DNA of 61,631 nucleotides, taken from Deinococcus arboris (GTDB lineage: Bacteria > Deinococcota > Deinococci > Deinococcales > Deinococcaceae). The stretch lies in contig NZ_WQLB01000026.1 of assembly GCF_009755355.1 (NCBI RefSeq), positions 1-61,631 on the forward strand, written 5' to 3'. This document shows, in pieces, positions 1 to 8,491 of this stretch. Under the pieces are notes generated by a model, which made no database searches, was not told the origin of the DNA, and was given only the letters and a program-made list of their open reading frames with translations. Positions within the stretch are counted from its first letter, which is position 1. Every line of letters begins with the position of its first letter. A program made the position numbers and the translations under genes.

Positions 1-1
1 G

Positions 2-82
2 GGCTTTCGCGTGACCGTCGCCTACACCCTCGACCAGGCCCTGGCCGCCGCTCAGGAGGAACTGTGCGCACCCAGCTATTGA
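2..82 (+). CDS. 3' end of an unidentified gene (cut by window start)
   Basis: The second reading frame is open from the left edge and stops with TGA at 80-82, ending in the residues AAAQEELCAPSY. Only about 26 codons are visible, too few to assign a family. The next gene starts at GTG 64 inside this one, an overlap typical of the tightly packed phage operon downstream, which supports this being a real C-terminus. Confidence 0.5.
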   Translation, partial: GFRVTVAYTLDQALAAAQEELCAPSY

Positions 83-279
83 TCGTTCCAGCGCCGTTGA
101 CGTTGCCCGGTGAATTTCAGGGGACCGTGACTCTACGCGCCACAGCGGAGGGTGGGGCCGAAGTGCTCGCCACCGGGGCGGGCACCCAGTACAACCGCCT
201 TCCGCCTCACGCTCTGGACGCCCTGCGGGACTGGCTGTGCGAATTGCGGGGCCTGCCCAGCGGGGGAGGGGAGAGGTGA
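64..279 (+). CDS. Small hypothetical protein (71 aa)
   Basis: GTG start at 64, with AGGAGG-like purines at 55-60 as ribosome binding site. The product is mildly basic with no membrane segment and no motif I recognise. Its TGA at 277-279 shares bases with the GTG start of the next gene (GTGA), and its start lies within the previous gene, so it belongs to a translationally coupled string of small phage genes. Function unknown. Confidence 0.6.
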   Translation: MRTQLLIVPAPLTLPGEFQGTVTLRATAEGGAEVLATGAGTQYNRLPPHALDALRDWLCELRGLPSGGGER

Positions 280-530
280 AACCCCCTTCTCGACGGCAAA
301 TGGACCGTGAATACGAGCAGGCGCTGGCGGCCACCGATGACCCCGTGCTGCAGGGCCTGGTCACGGCAGCGTACCAGCGGCTGCGGCGTGGGTATGTGCG
401 GGCGAACGACACCGCCGGCCACTACACCTACGACATCGGCTTGCTGCCCCAGTTGTCTCAGTCCTTCGAGCGGCCCACGAACCTCCCACCCATCATTCGC
501 ACGCGCGCTCGGCGCCCGAGGTTTGCATGA
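276..530 (+). CDS. Small hypothetical protein (84 aa)
   Basis: I place the start at GTG 276 because it follows a strong GGGAGGGGAG ribosome binding site and overlaps the preceding stop as GTGA. An earlier in-frame ATG at 237 lies inside the upstream gene. The protein has a basic N-terminus and the stretch AAYQRLRRGYVRANDTAGHY near its middle. It resembles a small phage early or accessory protein, but I cannot name a family. Its stop overlaps the next start (ATGA at 527). Confidence 0.6.
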   Translation: MKPPSRRQMDREYEQALAATDDPVLQGLVTAAYQRLRRGYVRANDTAGHYTYDIGLLPQLSQSFERPTNLPPIIRTRARRPRFA

Positions 531-712
531 CTGACGCTGAGAAGATTGCTTCCCTGGAAGAAGAGAACGCCCGGTTGGGCCGGCGTGTGGCGGCGCTGGA
601 GACCTGGGCCCAGACCGTGGGGCCGCTGGTCAATCAGCTGCAGGGGGCTGTGAAAGTCCAGGCCAACCCGCTGGCGGATCTGCTGAACCTCTCGAACCGG
701 CGGCGCCCTTGA
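527..712 (+). CDS. Short coiled-coil protein (61 aa)
   Basis: ATG 527 overlaps the previous stop (ATGA). Residues 4-45 form a probable coiled coil: a heptad-like run with EKIASLEEENARLGRRVAAL at the start. The C-terminus is NLSNRRRP. Such short coiled-coil proteins are frequent between phage replication and packaging genes, but no function can be assigned. The stop overlaps a TTG codon in frame with the next gene. Confidence 0.55.
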   Translation: MTDAEKIASLEEENARLGRRVAALETWAQTVGPLVNQLQGAVKVQANPLADLLNLSNRRRP

Positions 713-747
713 CCGCTGCTCACCGCCCTGCCCGCCCTGAGGTGCCC

Positions 748-1650
748 ATGCCCAAAGCCAAGACCACTGCCCCTCGCCGCCCGCGCCTGCCGAGTCTGGA
801 GGCGGCTGAGAAGCGTGTGCGGGCCCAGTGGCTCAGCCCCACGGAAGAGGGCCTGCGCGAGGTCCGCCGCAGCCTGGTGCGGGCGATGTGGCGGGCTCGC
901 CGAGCGGGCGCCCGAACCTTACGACGTCAGCTGCGGGCCCTGTACCGCCAGATCCTCATGGCCCAGCAGGCTCAGGATTGGCAGATCAGTCCTCAGGAGC
1001 GCGCCACGCGGGCCCGGAATGTGCAGGACCCGGCGCAGTACGCGCGTGAACAGGTGCAGGGCCTGCCCGGGCAGAGCGCCCTGTTGACCATCAGCAGCCC
1101 GGGCCGGCGCTACCAGAAGCCGGGGCCGCCCCCACCGCCAGCGCCGCCCCTGGGCCAGACACACACGCGGATCGTGCATGACGAGTTCAGCGGGAAGAAC
1201 CGCCGGGAACGGGAGCGGGCGGCCCGTGAAGCCGCAGAAGGCTATTACCAGGCCTTGCGGACCTGGCGGGTGTGGCAGGGGAGGCTGGAAGAGCTGCCCA
1301 GAGAACGGCGTGAGGGTGGAGACGGCCGCATGCGCCCGGTGGTGGGGAACTGGGCCAGTGCGCCGTATGACCTGCGGGCCAGGGAGGTTGAACTGCCCGG
1401 CCGCCGCACAGTGCCTGAGAGCGCCCTGGCGGCGCTGGTGAACGCGGATGAGACGCTGAGCGCGATTCGGGAGGGCCGGACGCTGGCAACGCTGCTGGAT
1501 CCACGCGGGGGGTGGCATCCGAGCAGGCCACAGGCGGTGCGTTACGCCCAGGCCGTGCTGAGCCTCGCCTTCACTGTGGGTGACCTCGAAGCGCAAGAGC
1601 ATTTGCGCAACATCCCATTGCACAAATCCAATGGTGACCCCATAATTTAG
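748..1650 (+). CDS. Hypothetical basic protein (300 aa)
   Basis: I prefer ATG 748, which has GAGGTG six bases upstream; the frame is open back to a TTG at 709 that overlaps the previous stop. The protein is very rich in Arg and Glu, with a basic N-terminal third (residues 1-75), a proline-rich linker near residue 145 (GPPPPPAPPLG) and a charged helical segment around 160-200. I recognise no domain. It ends the first small gene cluster; a hairpin with a T-rich tail follows. Confidence 0.6.
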   Translation: MPKAKTTAPRRPRLPSLEAAEKRVRAQWLSPTEEGLREVRRSLVRAMWRARRAGARTLRRQLRALYRQILMAQQAQDWQISPQERATRARNVQDPAQYAREQVQGLPGQSALLTISSPGRRYQKPGPPPPPAPPLGQTHTRIVHDEFSGKNRRERERAAREAAEGYYQALRTWRVWQGRLEELPRERREGGDGRMRPVVGNWASAPYDLRAREVELPGRRTVPESALAALVNADETLSAIREGRTLATLLDPRGGWHPSRPQAVRYAQAVLSLAFTVGDLEAQEHLRNIPLHKSNGDPII

Positions 1651-1679
1651 ATAGGCTGGACAACAAAGTCGAAATCACG

Positions 1680-1710
1680 CGCCGTTCCTTCGGGGGCGGC
1701 GTTCTTGTTT
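1680..1710 (+). terminator. Possible intrinsic terminator
   Basis: CGCCG at 1680-1684 pairs with CGGCG at 1697-1701 around a CCTTCGGGG core, and TTCTTGTTT follows. It lies between the 748-1650 gene and the secreted-protein gene at 1727. The stem is short, so confidence is moderate. Confidence 0.4.
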
Positions 1711-1726
1711 GGCCTTTGGAGGTCGT

Positions 1727-2056
1727 ATGAAAAGACTGTTGCTGCTGCCCATCTCCCTGCTGTGCGCTGTCCCCGTTGCTGCCCAGGTGGCCAGTCCGCC
1801 GGAGAAGCCGCCGGTCATGACGAGTGCGTGGGATGACCCGTTCGCTTCCTTCTGGTCCGGCTGCGCTCGCCAGGTCAAGGCCACAATGTGCCATTACCAG
1901 CTGGCCAGTGACGAGGAGCGCCTGACCCGGAACGACCTGAGCGCGCCGCGCCTGCCCTTGCTGGCCCGGGTGACGCAGCGCCTGACGCGCGTGCTGCTGG
2001 ACCAGCGTCCGCACCTGCGCACCTTCACCGTGGCCCGCGCCGACTTCGCGTACTGA
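1727..2056 (+). CDS. Putative secreted protein with signal peptide (109 aa)
   Basis: ATG 1727 follows GGAGG at 1718-1722. The first 20 residues (MKRLLLLPISLLCAVPVAAQ) are a textbook Sec signal peptide with probable cleavage after VAA, so the product is exported. The mature part of about 90 residues contains two cysteines (FWSGCARQVKATMCHY) that could form a disulfide. No family recognised. It stands alone between a terminator-like hairpin and a non-coding stretch and may be a lysogenic conversion gene. Confidence 0.65.
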   Translation: MKRLLLLPISLLCAVPVAAQVASPPEKPPVMTSAWDDPFASFWSGCARQVKATMCHYQLASDEERLTRNDLSAPRLPLLARVTQRLTRVLLDQRPHLRTFTVARADFAY

Positions 2057-2163
2057 CCGAGCCCCGCTGGAACCACTCGCGCCAGCCGCTGTGCCCTGCC
2101 GCCCCAGGGTGAACAGCGAACCCCAAAGACGGATCGCCCGCGTCCACCTTGCGAGGTGTGTGA

Positions 2164-2304
2164 TTCAGAAAGCCGCTCCACAACCTGCTGCGCCCCCCGC
2201 GCACGTGGATTCACGCCGACGAGACTGGCGTGCGGCAGCGGGGGACGTTCTTTGACGGAAGCCCGACTGCTCTGACCGCGAGACCCTACGAATGGAGACG
2301 CTGA
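2164..2304 (+). pseudogene. Possible transposase remnant (IS66-like)
   Basis: The 470 bases between 2057 and 2525 hold no intact gene. One frame, open from 2164 to the TGA at 2302, reads KPLHNLLRPP followed by TWIHADETGVRQRG. The HADETGVR string is like the catalytic-core motif of IS66-family transposases. There is no start, no downstream core and no terminal repeats that I can see, so at best this is a decayed fragment. The match could be chance. Confidence 0.25.
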
Positions 2305-2513
2305 CCGCCCGGACAGACGGGCTTGCTGGAGGAAGCGCGCCAGCACCGTGTACGCACGGCCCGAGACGCTTTGCTGGCCAGGGTCTTCACCCTCTGGCCG
2401 GTGCGAGTTTGACCCCAGCCGCGCTACCGTGGAATGCGTGCGGCTGGGTTTCTATCAGGGCAGCAGCCTGACGCCGGTGCGACTCCGGCAGCCCTGAGCA
2501 CAGCGCTTCCCCG

Positions 2514-2519
2514 TACCCT
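2514..2519 (+). promoter_or_regulatory. -10 box of a possible leaderless promoter
   Basis: TACCCT lies exactly six bases before the ATG at 2526, matching the TANNNT-N6-ATG arrangement seen at several other genes in this window. I see no convincing -35 hexamer. Confidence 0.35.
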
Positions 2520-2525
2520 GTTCGC

Positions 2526-2735
2526 ATGGCTACCCTGACCCTGCACTTGACCGACGACACCACGCACACCTTCACGGGCTCTGACGAGTGGGTCACGAAG
2601 GCCGCGCAGCAGGCCCAGGCCGTTCAGGGGCACCACAACCGCATGTTCTGGTTCACCGACACGGCGGTGCAGCCCACGGGGTTCAGTGTGTCGGGCGTGT
2701 TGATTCGAGAGATTGCCCACCAGCTGGACACCTGA
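2526..2735 (+). CDS. Small hypothetical protein (69 aa)
   Basis: ATG 2526 has no Shine-Dalgarno sequence but a -10-like TACCCT six bases upstream, so the mRNA may be leaderless. The product is a compact, mostly beta-looking protein (ATLTLHLTDDTTHTFTGSDEW, then FWFTDTAVQPTGFSVSGVLI). It resembles small phage-encoded beta-sandwich proteins, but no family is recognised. It is separated from the terminase operon by about 140 bases. Confidence 0.6.
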   Translation: MATLTLHLTDDTTHTFTGSDEWVTKAAQQAQAVQGHHNRMFWFTDTAVQPTGFSVSGVLIREIAHQLDT

Positions 2736-2879
2736 GCAAGCCGCTTCGTTAACCACAGACCCCACGCGGCCCCGAGTGTTCTGCGTGCCCGCCCCACCCC
2801 ACCGCCGGTGCACCCCTTCCCTAAACGAGGAGGAGTGCGCCGCTTCGTTTGCTCCGGCCACCCCAGGAGGTGAGCAGCC

Positions 2880-3650
2880 TTGACGCAGCCCGACACCGAC
2901 ACCCCGAAAACGTACAAGCAGCTGCTCGCCGACCTGACGCCGAAACAGAAGAAATTCGTGCGAGAGTACGTACGCGAACCAAATGGAGCGAAAGCGGCGA
3001 TTGCGGCTGGCTACAGCGAGGACAGTGCGCGGCAGATCGCCAGCGAGAACCTGACAAAACCGAACATTGCGGCGGCCGTGGAAGCGGGCTTCGAGCAGGT
3101 CATGGGCCGCAACGAGGTTCGGGCCCGCACGGCTGAGGTGGCGGCTGGCTCGATGGAGGATTTCCTGACCATCGAGCGCGTGCCTTATCTGGAGCCCGTG
3201 CATCTGCCGGCGGAAGAGGCCATTGATCTGCTGAATGACACTATCGCGGAGCTGAGCGAGGAACTCGACAGCGCGAAGGAAGACCGCTCGGACTGGATCA
3301 CAAAGGAACTGCGCCGCCTGAACCGGGCGGTTCGCAAGTGTGAGCGGGCCCTGGCCAAGGCAGACCCTGAAGAGGGCGATCCGGAAGTCAGCATTGAGGC
3401 CGAGTGGAAAGAGCGCGTGGTGGTCCGTATCGATCTGGAGAAGGCGAAGAACGCCGGCAAGCTGCACTTGGTCAAGAAACTCAAGGAAACCAAGTTCGGC
3501 CTGGAGATTGAACTCCACGACGCCGCCGCCGCCCGCGAGTTGTTGGGCAAGCACTACCGCCTCTGGGGCGACCGCCTGGCCCTGGAGAACCCGGACGGCA
3601 GCCCCCTGCCCATCAAGTTCATCGTGGGCATTCCCCAGGACGCGCTGTGA
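2880..3650 (+). CDS. Terminase small subunit
   Basis: Recognises phage DNA and hands it to the large subunit for packaging. TTG 2880 follows an AGGAGGTGAG ribosome binding site. Residues 17-85 match the Terminase_2 pattern: LTPKQKKFVREYV, then NGAKAAIAAGYSEDSARQIA (helix-turn-helix), then an N-terminal basic turn LTKPNIAAAVEAG. The central 110-220 region is a long charged coiled coil, and the C-terminus PIKFIVGIPQDAL is probably the docking tail. At 256 aa it is long for the family. It overlaps the large subunit by GTGA. Confidence 0.9.
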   Translation: MTQPDTDTPKTYKQLLADLTPKQKKFVREYVREPNGAKAAIAAGYSEDSARQIASENLTKPNIAAAVEAGFEQVMGRNEVRARTAEVAAGSMEDFLTIERVPYLEPVHLPAEEAIDLLNDTIAELSEELDSAKEDRSDWITKELRRLNRAVRKCERALAKADPEEGDPEVSIEAEWKERVVVRIDLEKAKNAGKLHLVKKLKETKFGLEIELHDAAAARELLGKHYRLWGDRLALENPDGSPLPIKFIVGIPQDAL

Positions 3651-5008
3651 CTGGGGCCGTGCACGTCAGTGGGCAGCAGTACCCGCCGGGCGCCCTGGTC
3701 TATGAACCCTTCGGCGCCGCCCGCGAACTCTTCTTCGCGCGGGACCCGGAGGTGGTGCTCGACGGCCCGGCTGGCACGGGCAAGAGCCGGGGCCTCTTGG
3801 AGAAGCTGAACGCCCTGGCGCTGAAGTATCCCGGCATGCGTGGCCTGATCGTGCGCAAGACACGGGCCAGCCTGACGGACACCACGCTCGTGACCTGGGA
3901 GGATCACGTGCGCCCGGCCTGCGATACGGAAAATCAGCAGCGCAACGTGCGGCGGTCCTACAAGTACCCGAACGGCAGCGAGCTGGTCGTGGGGGGCATG
4001 GACAAGATGATCAAGATCATGTCGTCGGAATACGACGTGATCTGCGCCTTCGAGGCCACCGAGTTCCACGAGGAAGACTGGGAGGCCTTCACGACCCGCC
4101 TGAGAAACGGCGTGATGCCGTACCAGCAACTGTTAGCCGACTGCAATCCAGGGGCGCCCACGCATTGGCTGAATCAGCGCATGCGACGGGGTCAGACGCG
4201 GCGCATCCTCTGCCGGCATGAGGACAACCCCCGCCTCTTCACGCCGGCGGGCCAGTTGACCGAGTACGGCGCGGCGTACATCAGCAAACTCGATCAGCTC
4301 ACGGGTGTTCGGTACAACCGCCTGCGCAAGGGCCAATGGGTGGCAGCCGAGGGCATGGTGTACAGCGGCTGGGATGACAAGCTGAACATCATTGACCAGC
4401 GTGAGCTGCCTGCTGAGTGGCGCCGCATCCGCGTGATCGACTTCGGGTACACGAACCCCTTCACCTGTCAGTGGTGGGCGATTGACCCGGACGGGCGCAT
4501 GATCCTGTACCGCGAGTTGTACCGGACGCAGCGCCTGGTGGAAGACCACGCCAAGCAGATCAAGGCGCTGAGCGAGGGCGAGCGCTTTGAAGCGACGATT
4601 ACGGATCACGACGCTGAGGACCGCGCCACCTTGGAGCGGCACCTGGGCGCCGTGACCACGGCGGCCTTCAAAGCGGTCAGCCCGGGTATTCAGGCGGTGG
4701 AAGCCCGCATCCGGCCTGCACCGGACGGCAAGCCGCGCCTGATGATCATGCGGGACAGCCTGGTCGAAACCGACCAGAACCTGGTGGAAGCGAAGAAGCC
4801 GACGAGCACGCTCGAAGAGCTACCGGGGTACGTGTACCCCACGGTGCGAGGGAAGACAGAGAAGGAAGCGCCCGTGAAAGAGAACGACCACGGCATGGAC
4901 ACCATGCGCTACGCCGTGGCCTACGTGGATGGTTTGGGCCGTGAATCAGAGCCCAAGCCCAGTGCGGTGCGCGCGGCCTTCCGGGGCGGCGCGAGGAGGA
5001 ACCGGTGA
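3647..5008 (+). CDS. Terminase large subunit (packaging ATPase/nuclease)
   Basis: Motor of DNA packaging. GTG 3647 overlaps the small-subunit stop. Walker A is GPAGTGKS near residues 43-50, and a Walker B-like acidic strand (YDVICAFEATEF) lies near 129-140. The C-terminal RNase H-like nuclease begins with VIDFGYTNPF near 265, continues with TITDHDAED near 320 and ends with the typical NDHGMDTMRYAVAY. Length 453 aa is normal. It is followed by portal with a GTGA overlap, the standard order of a packaging module. Confidence 0.93.
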   Translation: MTGAVHVSGQQYPPGALVYEPFGAARELFFARDPEVVLDGPAGTGKSRGLLEKLNALALKYPGMRGLIVRKTRASLTDTTLVTWEDHVRPACDTENQQRNVRRSYKYPNGSELVVGGMDKMIKIMSSEYDVICAFEATEFHEEDWEAFTTRLRNGVMPYQQLLADCNPGAPTHWLNQRMRRGQTRRILCRHEDNPRLFTPAGQLTEYGAAYISKLDQLTGVRYNRLRKGQWVAAEGMVYSGWDDKLNIIDQRELPAEWRRIRVIDFGYTNPFTCQWWAIDPDGRMILYRELYRTQRLVEDHAKQIKALSEGERFEATITDHDAEDRATLERHLGAVTTAAFKAVSPGIQAVEARIRPAPDGKPRLMIMRDSLVETDQNLVEAKKPTSTLEELPGYVYPTVRGKTEKEAPVKENDHGMDTMRYAVAYVDGLGRESEPKPSAVRAAFRGGARRNR

Positions 5009-6402
5009 ACATCATTCAAAGTGTCCGGGCCCTCCTGGGGGGCCAGCCCCCACCCCAGGCCCCAACGTCCAACGTTGCTCACGCGGCCCTGCGGCGCCTG
5101 CGAACGCAGCTGGCCCGGGACCCGAACGCCCGGGTCAGCCGGGACCCCAACGACCTGGCGGGGCTGCTGTCGTTTTTCGAGGACACGCTGGCCGGGTATC
5201 CAGGGGACAGTCGCCGTCGGATCGTGGGCGTGCTGCGGGGCCTGGCCGAGAGTGACGACGACGTGGCCGGCTCGCTCGGGGACCTGCAGGCCCTCTGCGG
5301 GGCGGGCTTCACGCTGGACTTCACGGGCGGCAGCCGGGCCAGCAAGCAGGCGGAGTTCGAACTGGAAGCCTGGAGTGAAGCCATCTTCCCGGAAGGTGGT
5401 GGGCTCTCGGGCCTGATCGCCAACCAGGTGGGCGAACTGGCACTCGCTGGGGCCAGCAGCTGCGAGTGGTATCCCGAGCGCAGCCGGCGGGGCGTGGCTG
5501 GGGTGGCGGTGGTGCCGGCCGAAGAGGTTCGGATTCGCCGCGACCGCGAGACGCAGGCGCTGATTCATGAGCAGAGCGCCCCGGGCAACGCGGTGCTGCT
5601 GCACCCCCGCACCTACCTGTACGCGGCCCCGCGCACTGCTGGGCGTTCCCCGTACGGCCTGCCGCTCTTCCTGGCCTCCCTGTTCGCCCTGGACCGCAAG
5701 CGGCAACTGCTGGGGGCTGAGCAGCGCGTCATCAACCTGATGGCCCGCAGCGCGCTGGTGCGGGCGACGGCTCCCATTCCGCCGCCGCAGGACCTGGGGT
5801 GCACCTCAGTCAATGACCCGGGCTATGACGAGGCGGTCAGCGCTTACTTCTCCGATCTGGCCGATGTCATTGTCAGTGGCAGTGCCAATGGCGTGTACGT
5901 CGGGCCAGATAAGACCGATCTGCAGGTGGTGCCCATCAATCAGACTGCGAGCGGCGCCCCGGAGATTACCAAGGGGAATCAGAAGCGCGTCTGGGGGGCG
6001 CTGCGGACCCTGCCGTTCCTGCGGGGCGAGATGGACAGCACCACGCAGGCCCTGGCCCAGGTCACGCTGCCCATCGTGCACGCACAGGCGGTGGCCATTC
6101 AGCAGACGGTGGCCCGGCAGCTTCAGTTCGGCATGAACCTGCACCTGGCTTTGCGGGGCATTCCCGCCCAAGCCTGGGTGCGCTTCACCCCGCCGGCCAG
6201 TCCCTTCGCGCTTGACGAGGCGAGGGCGGCTCTCTTCAAGGCCCAGACCGATGAAGCGCTGGTGCGGGTGTTCGGCCCGGCCTGGGCCGCGCAGGCCATG
6301 CGGCGCTGGGACGTGGTGACCGAAGACGCCGACCGCGCGCCGGACTGGTGGAACCCTGGTGCCGGCCCCACACCACCCCCTGACACTGGAGGTTCTTCAT
6401 GA
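5005..6402 (+). CDS. Portal protein
   Basis: Forms the dodecameric DNA gate at the capsid vertex. Called mainly from position directly after the large terminase and from length (465 aa). The sequence shows an alpha/beta wing domain, a stretch resembling portal families of the gp29/SPP1 type (FLASLFALDRKRQLLGAEQR near 230), and later the stem-like segment LPFLRGEMDSTTQALAQVTL. The last 60 residues are proline-rich and probably flexible. GTG 5005 overlaps the terminase stop, so the two are translationally coupled. Confidence 0.85.
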   Translation: MNIIQSVRALLGGQPPPQAPTSNVAHAALRRLRTQLARDPNARVSRDPNDLAGLLSFFEDTLAGYPGDSRRRIVGVLRGLAESDDDVAGSLGDLQALCGAGFTLDFTGGSRASKQAEFELEAWSEAIFPEGGGLSGLIANQVGELALAGASSCEWYPERSRRGVAGVAVVPAEEVRIRRDRETQALIHEQSAPGNAVLLHPRTYLYAAPRTAGRSPYGLPLFLASLFALDRKRQLLGAEQRVINLMARSALVRATAPIPPPQDLGCTSVNDPGYDEAVSAYFSDLADVIVSGSANGVYVGPDKTDLQVVPINQTASGAPEITKGNQKRVWGALRTLPFLRGEMDSTTQALAQVTLPIVHAQAVAIQQTVARQLQFGMNLHLALRGIPAQAWVRFTPPASPFALDEARAALFKAQTDEALVRVFGPAWAAQAMRRWDVVTEDADRAPDWWNPGAGPTPPPDTGGSS

Positions 6403-6680
6403 CACAGCAAAAACCCAGCCTTGGCCGAGTCGTGCACTTCGTCGCGGGCGACGGCCAGCACCTGGCCGCCACGATCAGTCAGGTCTATACCCCGTACAGC
6501 GGCACTGTCCCACGCGAGCCGGAGGAAGAAGCGCGCCGGGCCACCCTGTGCGAGGCCCAGGCGGTGGACGTTCATGTCCTTTATCCGGACCATCAATCCC
6601 CGATGCAGTTCGTGGAGGGCGTCCGCTATGACGAAGCAGCCGGGCCACTCTCCTGGCACTGGCCGGAGCGGGAGGGCTAA
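6399..6680 (+). CDS. Hypothetical head-module protein (93 aa)
   Basis: ATG 6399 overlaps the portal stop (ATGA). The sequence starts with a small beta-rich domain (GRVVHFVAGDGQHLAATISQVY) and contains VDVHVLYPDH, a pattern I associate with small uncharacterised phage proteins that often sit beside portal genes. No catalytic residues can be identified. Transcribed with the head genes. Confidence 0.6.
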   Translation: MTQQKPSLGRVVHFVAGDGQHLAATISQVYTPYSGTVPREPEEEARRATLCEAQAVDVHVLYPDHQSPMQFVEGVRYDEAAGPLSWHWPEREG

Positions 6681-6683
6681 GCC

Positions 6684-8009
6684 ATGACCCGACATCAAGC
6701 CGCGTTCTCGCTCGCCCTGGTCCTCGCGGACGGGGCGAGCACCGCTTTACCGGATGGTCACCTGGAGCAGATCAATGCGCTGCAGGCCCGGCGGGGCAAA
6801 GCGGCGCTGACCGCCGAGCAGATCCTCGTGCGGCCCGTGCGCCTGTACGGCAACAAGCTCACCAGCTACTTCACCCGCAGCCCGGACGGTGACCTGCGCC
6901 TGCTGGCCAGCCAGATCAATGACGGCGGTGGCCCGGTGCTGAGCGCCCACGTCACCGACAACACGCCGCTGGGCAGCTTCTATACAGCGGCCGTGGTGGA
7001 GGGTGCCTTTACGGCCACGCCAGACCTGGGGCAGCCGGCGCAGGAGCTGTGGCTCGACACCTGGTTCTATGTGCTGAACGACGCCGAAGGCCAGCGCCTG
7101 GTGGGCCTGATCGATGGGGGCGTGATCAACGAAGCCAGCATCGGCTTCTTCTACGACAAGGCGATCTGCTCCATCACCGGGGGCGATTACTACGACAGCC
7201 CTTACTGGCGCGGGCGGGTCTACACCATCACGGACCCGGAAACGAACGTCAGTGTCCAGAAGCTCTGCTTCGTGTGGACGACGGGCAACGTGCAGTTCGG
7301 GGAAGGCTCGCTGGTCTACCGGGGAGCGTACCCAGGCACCCGGGTCGGGGGGGACGCCGGTAGCGGCGGCGTCCTGGCCGCGTCGGCACCCTCGCCCATT
7401 TCTGCTCCGCCCATCCCCACCCGCTTCCAGCTCGCCGCCAGCAAGGACATGCAGGCGACGTTCGAGAAGGCCGCTGCCCAGCCGGACAGTGGCGCGCCCC
7501 CTCCCCCGCCGAGTCTGGCGGCCACGACAGGAGAAGACACTGTGAAACTTCGTCTCAAGCTGCCTGACGGCTCGGTCAAAGAGATCGACGCCACCCCCAC
7601 TGAAGCCCAAGCCCTGCTAGACACGCAGATTGAAGACGCGGTAACCCGGGGCGGGCAGACCCAACTGGAAGCGCACGCGACGGCCCTGGGCCTTGAGCCG
7701 AAAGAGGTGACGGCCATGCGCCTTCAGGCCCTGGCTTCCGAGGCTAGCGACGGCCGCACCTACCGGCAGGACCTGCTGAACGACCTGCACGCGCTGACCC
7801 TCTCGGTCAGTGGCAATGACGAGGCTGGGCGCGCGGCGGCCGACCGCACGAAGAAGGCTTTCGGCACCCTGGAGCTGGCGGACATCCGGGCCGAGGTTCA
7901 GCGCCTGACCGCCCAGCGCGACGCCGGGCTGCCCAATGTCCGGCTGAGTGAGGACGCGCCCGAGGCGCAGGGAGGCAAGAAGGCCAAAGCCAATTTCGAC
8001 GCGGTGTAA
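6684..8009 (+). CDS. Putative prohead protease / scaffold fusion
   Basis: Sits between portal and the cement/capsid genes, the position of the capsid maturation protease and scaffold. Residues about 30-215 form a globular part with the pattern TDNTPLGSFYTAAVVEGAFT and LIDGGVINEASIGFFYDKAI, reminiscent of protease folds in which a phage prohead grows. A low-complexity Ala/Pro-rich linker covers 225-280, and residues 285-441 are acidic, helical and scaffold-like. I cannot point to a catalytic triad, so the protease part is an inference from context. 441 aa. Confidence 0.45.
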   Translation: MTRHQAAFSLALVLADGASTALPDGHLEQINALQARRGKAALTAEQILVRPVRLYGNKLTSYFTRSPDGDLRLLASQINDGGGPVLSAHVTDNTPLGSFYTAAVVEGAFTATPDLGQPAQELWLDTWFYVLNDAEGQRLVGLIDGGVINEASIGFFYDKAICSITGGDYYDSPYWRGRVYTITDPETNVSVQKLCFVWTTGNVQFGEGSLVYRGAYPGTRVGGDAGSGGVLAASAPSPISAPPIPTRFQLAASKDMQATFEKAAAQPDSGAPPPPPSLAATTGEDTVKLRLKLPDGSVKEIDATPTEAQALLDTQIEDAVTRGGQTQLEAHATALGLEPKEVTAMRLQALASEASDGRTYRQDLLNDLHALTLSVSGNDEAGRAAADRTKKAFGTLELADIRAEVQRLTAQRDAGLPNVRLSEDAPEAQGGKKAKANFDAV

Positions 8010-8053
8010 GCAGCGCTTTAAGACACAAGCATGAATGACACTCAGGAGTTGAC

Positions 8054-8416
8054 ATGAAAATCCCCGGAACGAACATTGAAATGGGAGGCCAGCATAACAG
8101 CGGCCTCACTTTTGTTTATGACAGCGGTGTCGTGATTGGTGACGCTGTGACGCAAACGGCAGCAGGTACGGCGGGCCGTGGGGCCGCCGATGGGCCGCTG
8201 CTGGGTAAGGCCGTCAGCAAGGAATCGGACGGCGTGGGCACCGTGTTTACGCGCGGCGTGATTGTGGTGCCCTGGACCGGCGCCGCTGTATATGGCCTTC
8301 AGAAGATCGGAGTGGACGGTACTGGCAAGGCCAAGGTCAGCGCCAGCACGGGCCGCAACGCGCAGGTGCTGGGCGTGGATACCAGCGCCAACCTGGCCGC
8401 CATTGACCTGGGCTGA
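8054..8416 (+). CDS. Capsid cement / decoration protein (DUF2190-like)
   Basis: A 120-residue, almost entirely beta protein (MKIPGTNIEMGGQHNSGLTF, later GKAVSKESDGVGTVFTRGVI and VLGVDTSANLAAIDLG). The repeated GV.V..D pattern and the position immediately before the major capsid gene match the DUF2190 family of trimeric capsid-stabilising proteins. Good AGGAG site at 8044. A long inverted repeat follows at 8449 and may adjust the ratio of this protein to the capsid protein. Confidence 0.7.
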   Translation: MKIPGTNIEMGGQHNSGLTFVYDSGVVIGDAVTQTAAGTAGRGAADGPLLGKAVSKESDGVGTVFTRGVIVVPWTGAAVYGLQKIGVDGTGKAKVSASTGRNAQVLGVDTSANLAAIDLG

Positions 8417-8448
8417 AGACAGCCCGCCCACCCTCTTTCGCCTCGTGC

Positions 8449-8479
8449 TTGGCCTGCCAGTGGCAGGCCAATGCCTTTT
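8449..8479 (+). terminator. Inverted repeat between cement and capsid genes
   Basis: TTGGCCTGCCA (8449-8459) and TGGCAGGCCAA (8461-8471) are perfect inverted copies separated by one base, followed by TGCCTTTT. This could fold as a stem with a small loop and act as a weak terminator, an RNA processing site, or a brake on read-through before the capsid gene. Confidence 0.4.
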
Positions 8480-8491
8480 CAGGAGCCATCC

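Noticed and set aside
2424..3554. 376-codon minus-strand frame opposite the small terminase
   Set aside because: The terminase call is strong, and the minus frame lacks any domain or ribosome binding site.
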